Shown here piece by piece: positions 5,423 to 6,225 of a stretch of DNA of 6,225 nt. The stretch comes from CANLBN01 sp047634655 (GTDB lineage: Bacteria; Pseudomonadota; Gammaproteobacteria; Pseudomonadales; Cellvibrionaceae): contig JBLIHY010000108.1 in NCBI GenBank assembly GCA_047634655.1, positions 1-6,225 of the forward strand, read 5' to 3'. How positions within the stretch are numbered: position 1 is the first letter of the stretch; every line of letters starts with the position of its first letter. The notes under the pieces are model-generated. The model ran no database searches. It worked only from the letters and a program-made list of their open reading frames with translations, and was not told the DNA's origin. The translations under genes were made by a program, and so were the position numbers.

Positions 5423-6109
5423 ATGCCCCTAAAAGCCGTCTTTTTCGATCTCGATGGAACTCTGGTAGATACGGCTACCGATTTTGTTCTGACACTTAAA
5501 CAACTGGCCAACGAATATGGCGTCGAGCAGATCGGCTCAGATAAAATCCGCCAGACAGTGTCGAACGGGGCCCACGCATTAACCACCTTGCTGTTTGGTC
5601 TCAATGAAGGGCAGGAAGGCTTTGAAGAACGCCGCCAGCGCCTGCTAGAAATTTATCGCACTCAAGCCGGCTCGAACTGCAAATTGTTTGAGGGAATGTC
5701 TTCACTGCTGGTTAAAATACGAGAACACCAGTTGCACTGGGGCATTGTCACTAACAAACCACTGTTGTTCTCCGAATTAATCGTCGATGCGCTGGACTTG
5801 CCACAGGCACCCGATATTTTAATCTGTCCCGAGCACGTACGGCGAACCAAACCGGATCCAGAGGCGCTCTGGCTCAGCTGCGCGAAAATCAATTGCAAAC
5901 CACAAGATGTTATTTACGTCGGCGACCATCAACGCGATATCGAGTGCGGCAACAGAGCTGGCTGTGAAACGATCGCGGTTAGTTTCGGTTATATTCCGAG
6001 CGGTACAGACATCGAAGCCTGGGGAGCAAACCACACCGTGCATCATAGCGACGAAATTTGGCCTATCTTACAAGCACGACAGCCCTTTAACGGCCAACAA
6101 TTGTCTTAA
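5423..6109 (+). CDS. mupP: N-acetylmuramic acid 6-phosphate phosphatase MupP (HAD family)
   Basis: MupP removes phosphate from MurNAc-6-P in the Pseudomonas-type peptidoglycan recycling route, giving MurNAc for AmgK and MurU and thence UDP-MurNAc. The 228 residues carry all HAD motifs: DLDGT with nucleophile D9 and acid/base D11, IVTN with T110, RTKPDPE with K143, and VGDHQRD with D168 and D172. The α-helical cap follows motif I, as in phosphoglycolate phosphatase-like enzymes. Such proteins are often annotated gph. The MupP call rests on the position between ubiG and a YciK-like dehydrogenase, the arrangement I recall from Pseudomonas aeruginosa, and on resemblance in segments such as KLFEGM, WGIVTNKP and LICPEHV. 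Phosphoglycolate phosphatase remains the main alternative. No clear ribosome binding site precedes the ATG. Confidence 0.87.
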   Translation: MPLKAVFFDLDGTLVDTATDFVLTLKQLANEYGVEQIGSDKIRQTVSNGAHALTTLLFGLNEGQEGFEERRQRLLEIYRTQAGSNCKLFEGMSSLLVKIREHQLHWGIVTNKPLLFSELIVDALDLPQAPDILICPEHVRRTKPDPEALWLSCAKINCKPQDVIYVGDHQRDIECGNRAGCETIAVSFGYIPSGTDIEAWGANHTVHHSDEIWPILQARQPFNGQQLS

Positions 6110-6142
6110 CAGATAAATTAATAAAAGTGAGATTCAGAATTG

Positions 6143-6225
6143 ATGGACACTATTGAAAGCTATCGAGCGCCGGATGACTTACTAAAGGATAGGATCATTG
6201 CTGTCACCGGGGCGGGCGACGGCAT
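6143..6225 (+). CDS. Short-chain dehydrogenase of the YciK type, N-terminal part (cut by right window edge)
   Basis: Twenty-seven codons are visible from the ATG at 6143. The segment DLLKDRIIAVTGAGDG has the first β-strand and the TGxxxG dinucleotide-binding motif of a short-chain dehydrogenase. The preceding YRAPDDLL pattern matches the YciK subfamily, where E. coli has YQPKQDLL…RIILVTGASDGIG. The reaction of YciK-type enzymes is not established. The gene starts 33 bp after mupP and completes the ubiG–mupP–yciK-like order. The catalytic Ser-Tyr-Lys residues lie beyond the window. Confidence 0.85.
   Translation, partial: MDTIESYRAPDDLLKDRIIAVTGAGDG

Overview
The window reads as chromosomal DNA of a gammaproteobacterium of the Pseudomonas/Cellvibrionales type with moderate G+C. 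The evidence is the ubiG–mupP–yciK-type order at the right end (as I recall it from Pseudomonas), a MupP-type cell-wall recycling phosphatase, a LapA/LapB pair for lipopolysaccharide control, and folB. The genus cannot be fixed from the sequence. I see no insertion sequence, prophage, CRISPR array, tRNA or rRNA.

Left part, minus strand: the 5' end of folB (dihydroneopterin aldolase, folate synthesis) runs off the left edge. Upstream of it, on the same strand, is a small zinc protein of the GFA/CENP-V family with a clear ribosome binding site and an extended -10 promoter.

Middle, plus strand: after a 338-bp intergenic region come a calcineurin-like metallophosphoesterase and an Sfp-type 4'-phosphopantetheinyl transferase. 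They are so close that an in-frame TTG of the second overlaps the stop codon of the first. No polyketide or non-ribosomal peptide synthase gene is visible here. The phosphoesterase is preceded by an 18-bp-period repeat that creates a five-codon reading frame ending exactly at its start codon.

Centre right, minus strand: lapA–lapB form a tight two-gene operon convergent with the transferase gene. LapB starts with TTG behind a strong Shine-Dalgarno sequence that overlaps the lapA stop codon. The ihfB and rpsA genes that commonly precede lapA are absent.

Right part, plus strand: across a 373-bp AT-rich divergent intergenic region lie ubiG (ubiquinone O-methyltransferase), mupP (MurNAc-6-phosphate phosphatase) and the first 27 codons of a YciK-like short-chain dehydrogenase, all co-directional with short gaps.

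Most genes are conserved housekeeping functions. The least explained part is the phosphoesterase/phosphopantetheinyl transferase pair with its odd leader. A second point of interest is the lapA/ubiG junction, which looks like a rearranged version of the gyrA–ihfB neighbourhood. I found no clear evidence of a wholly new system.
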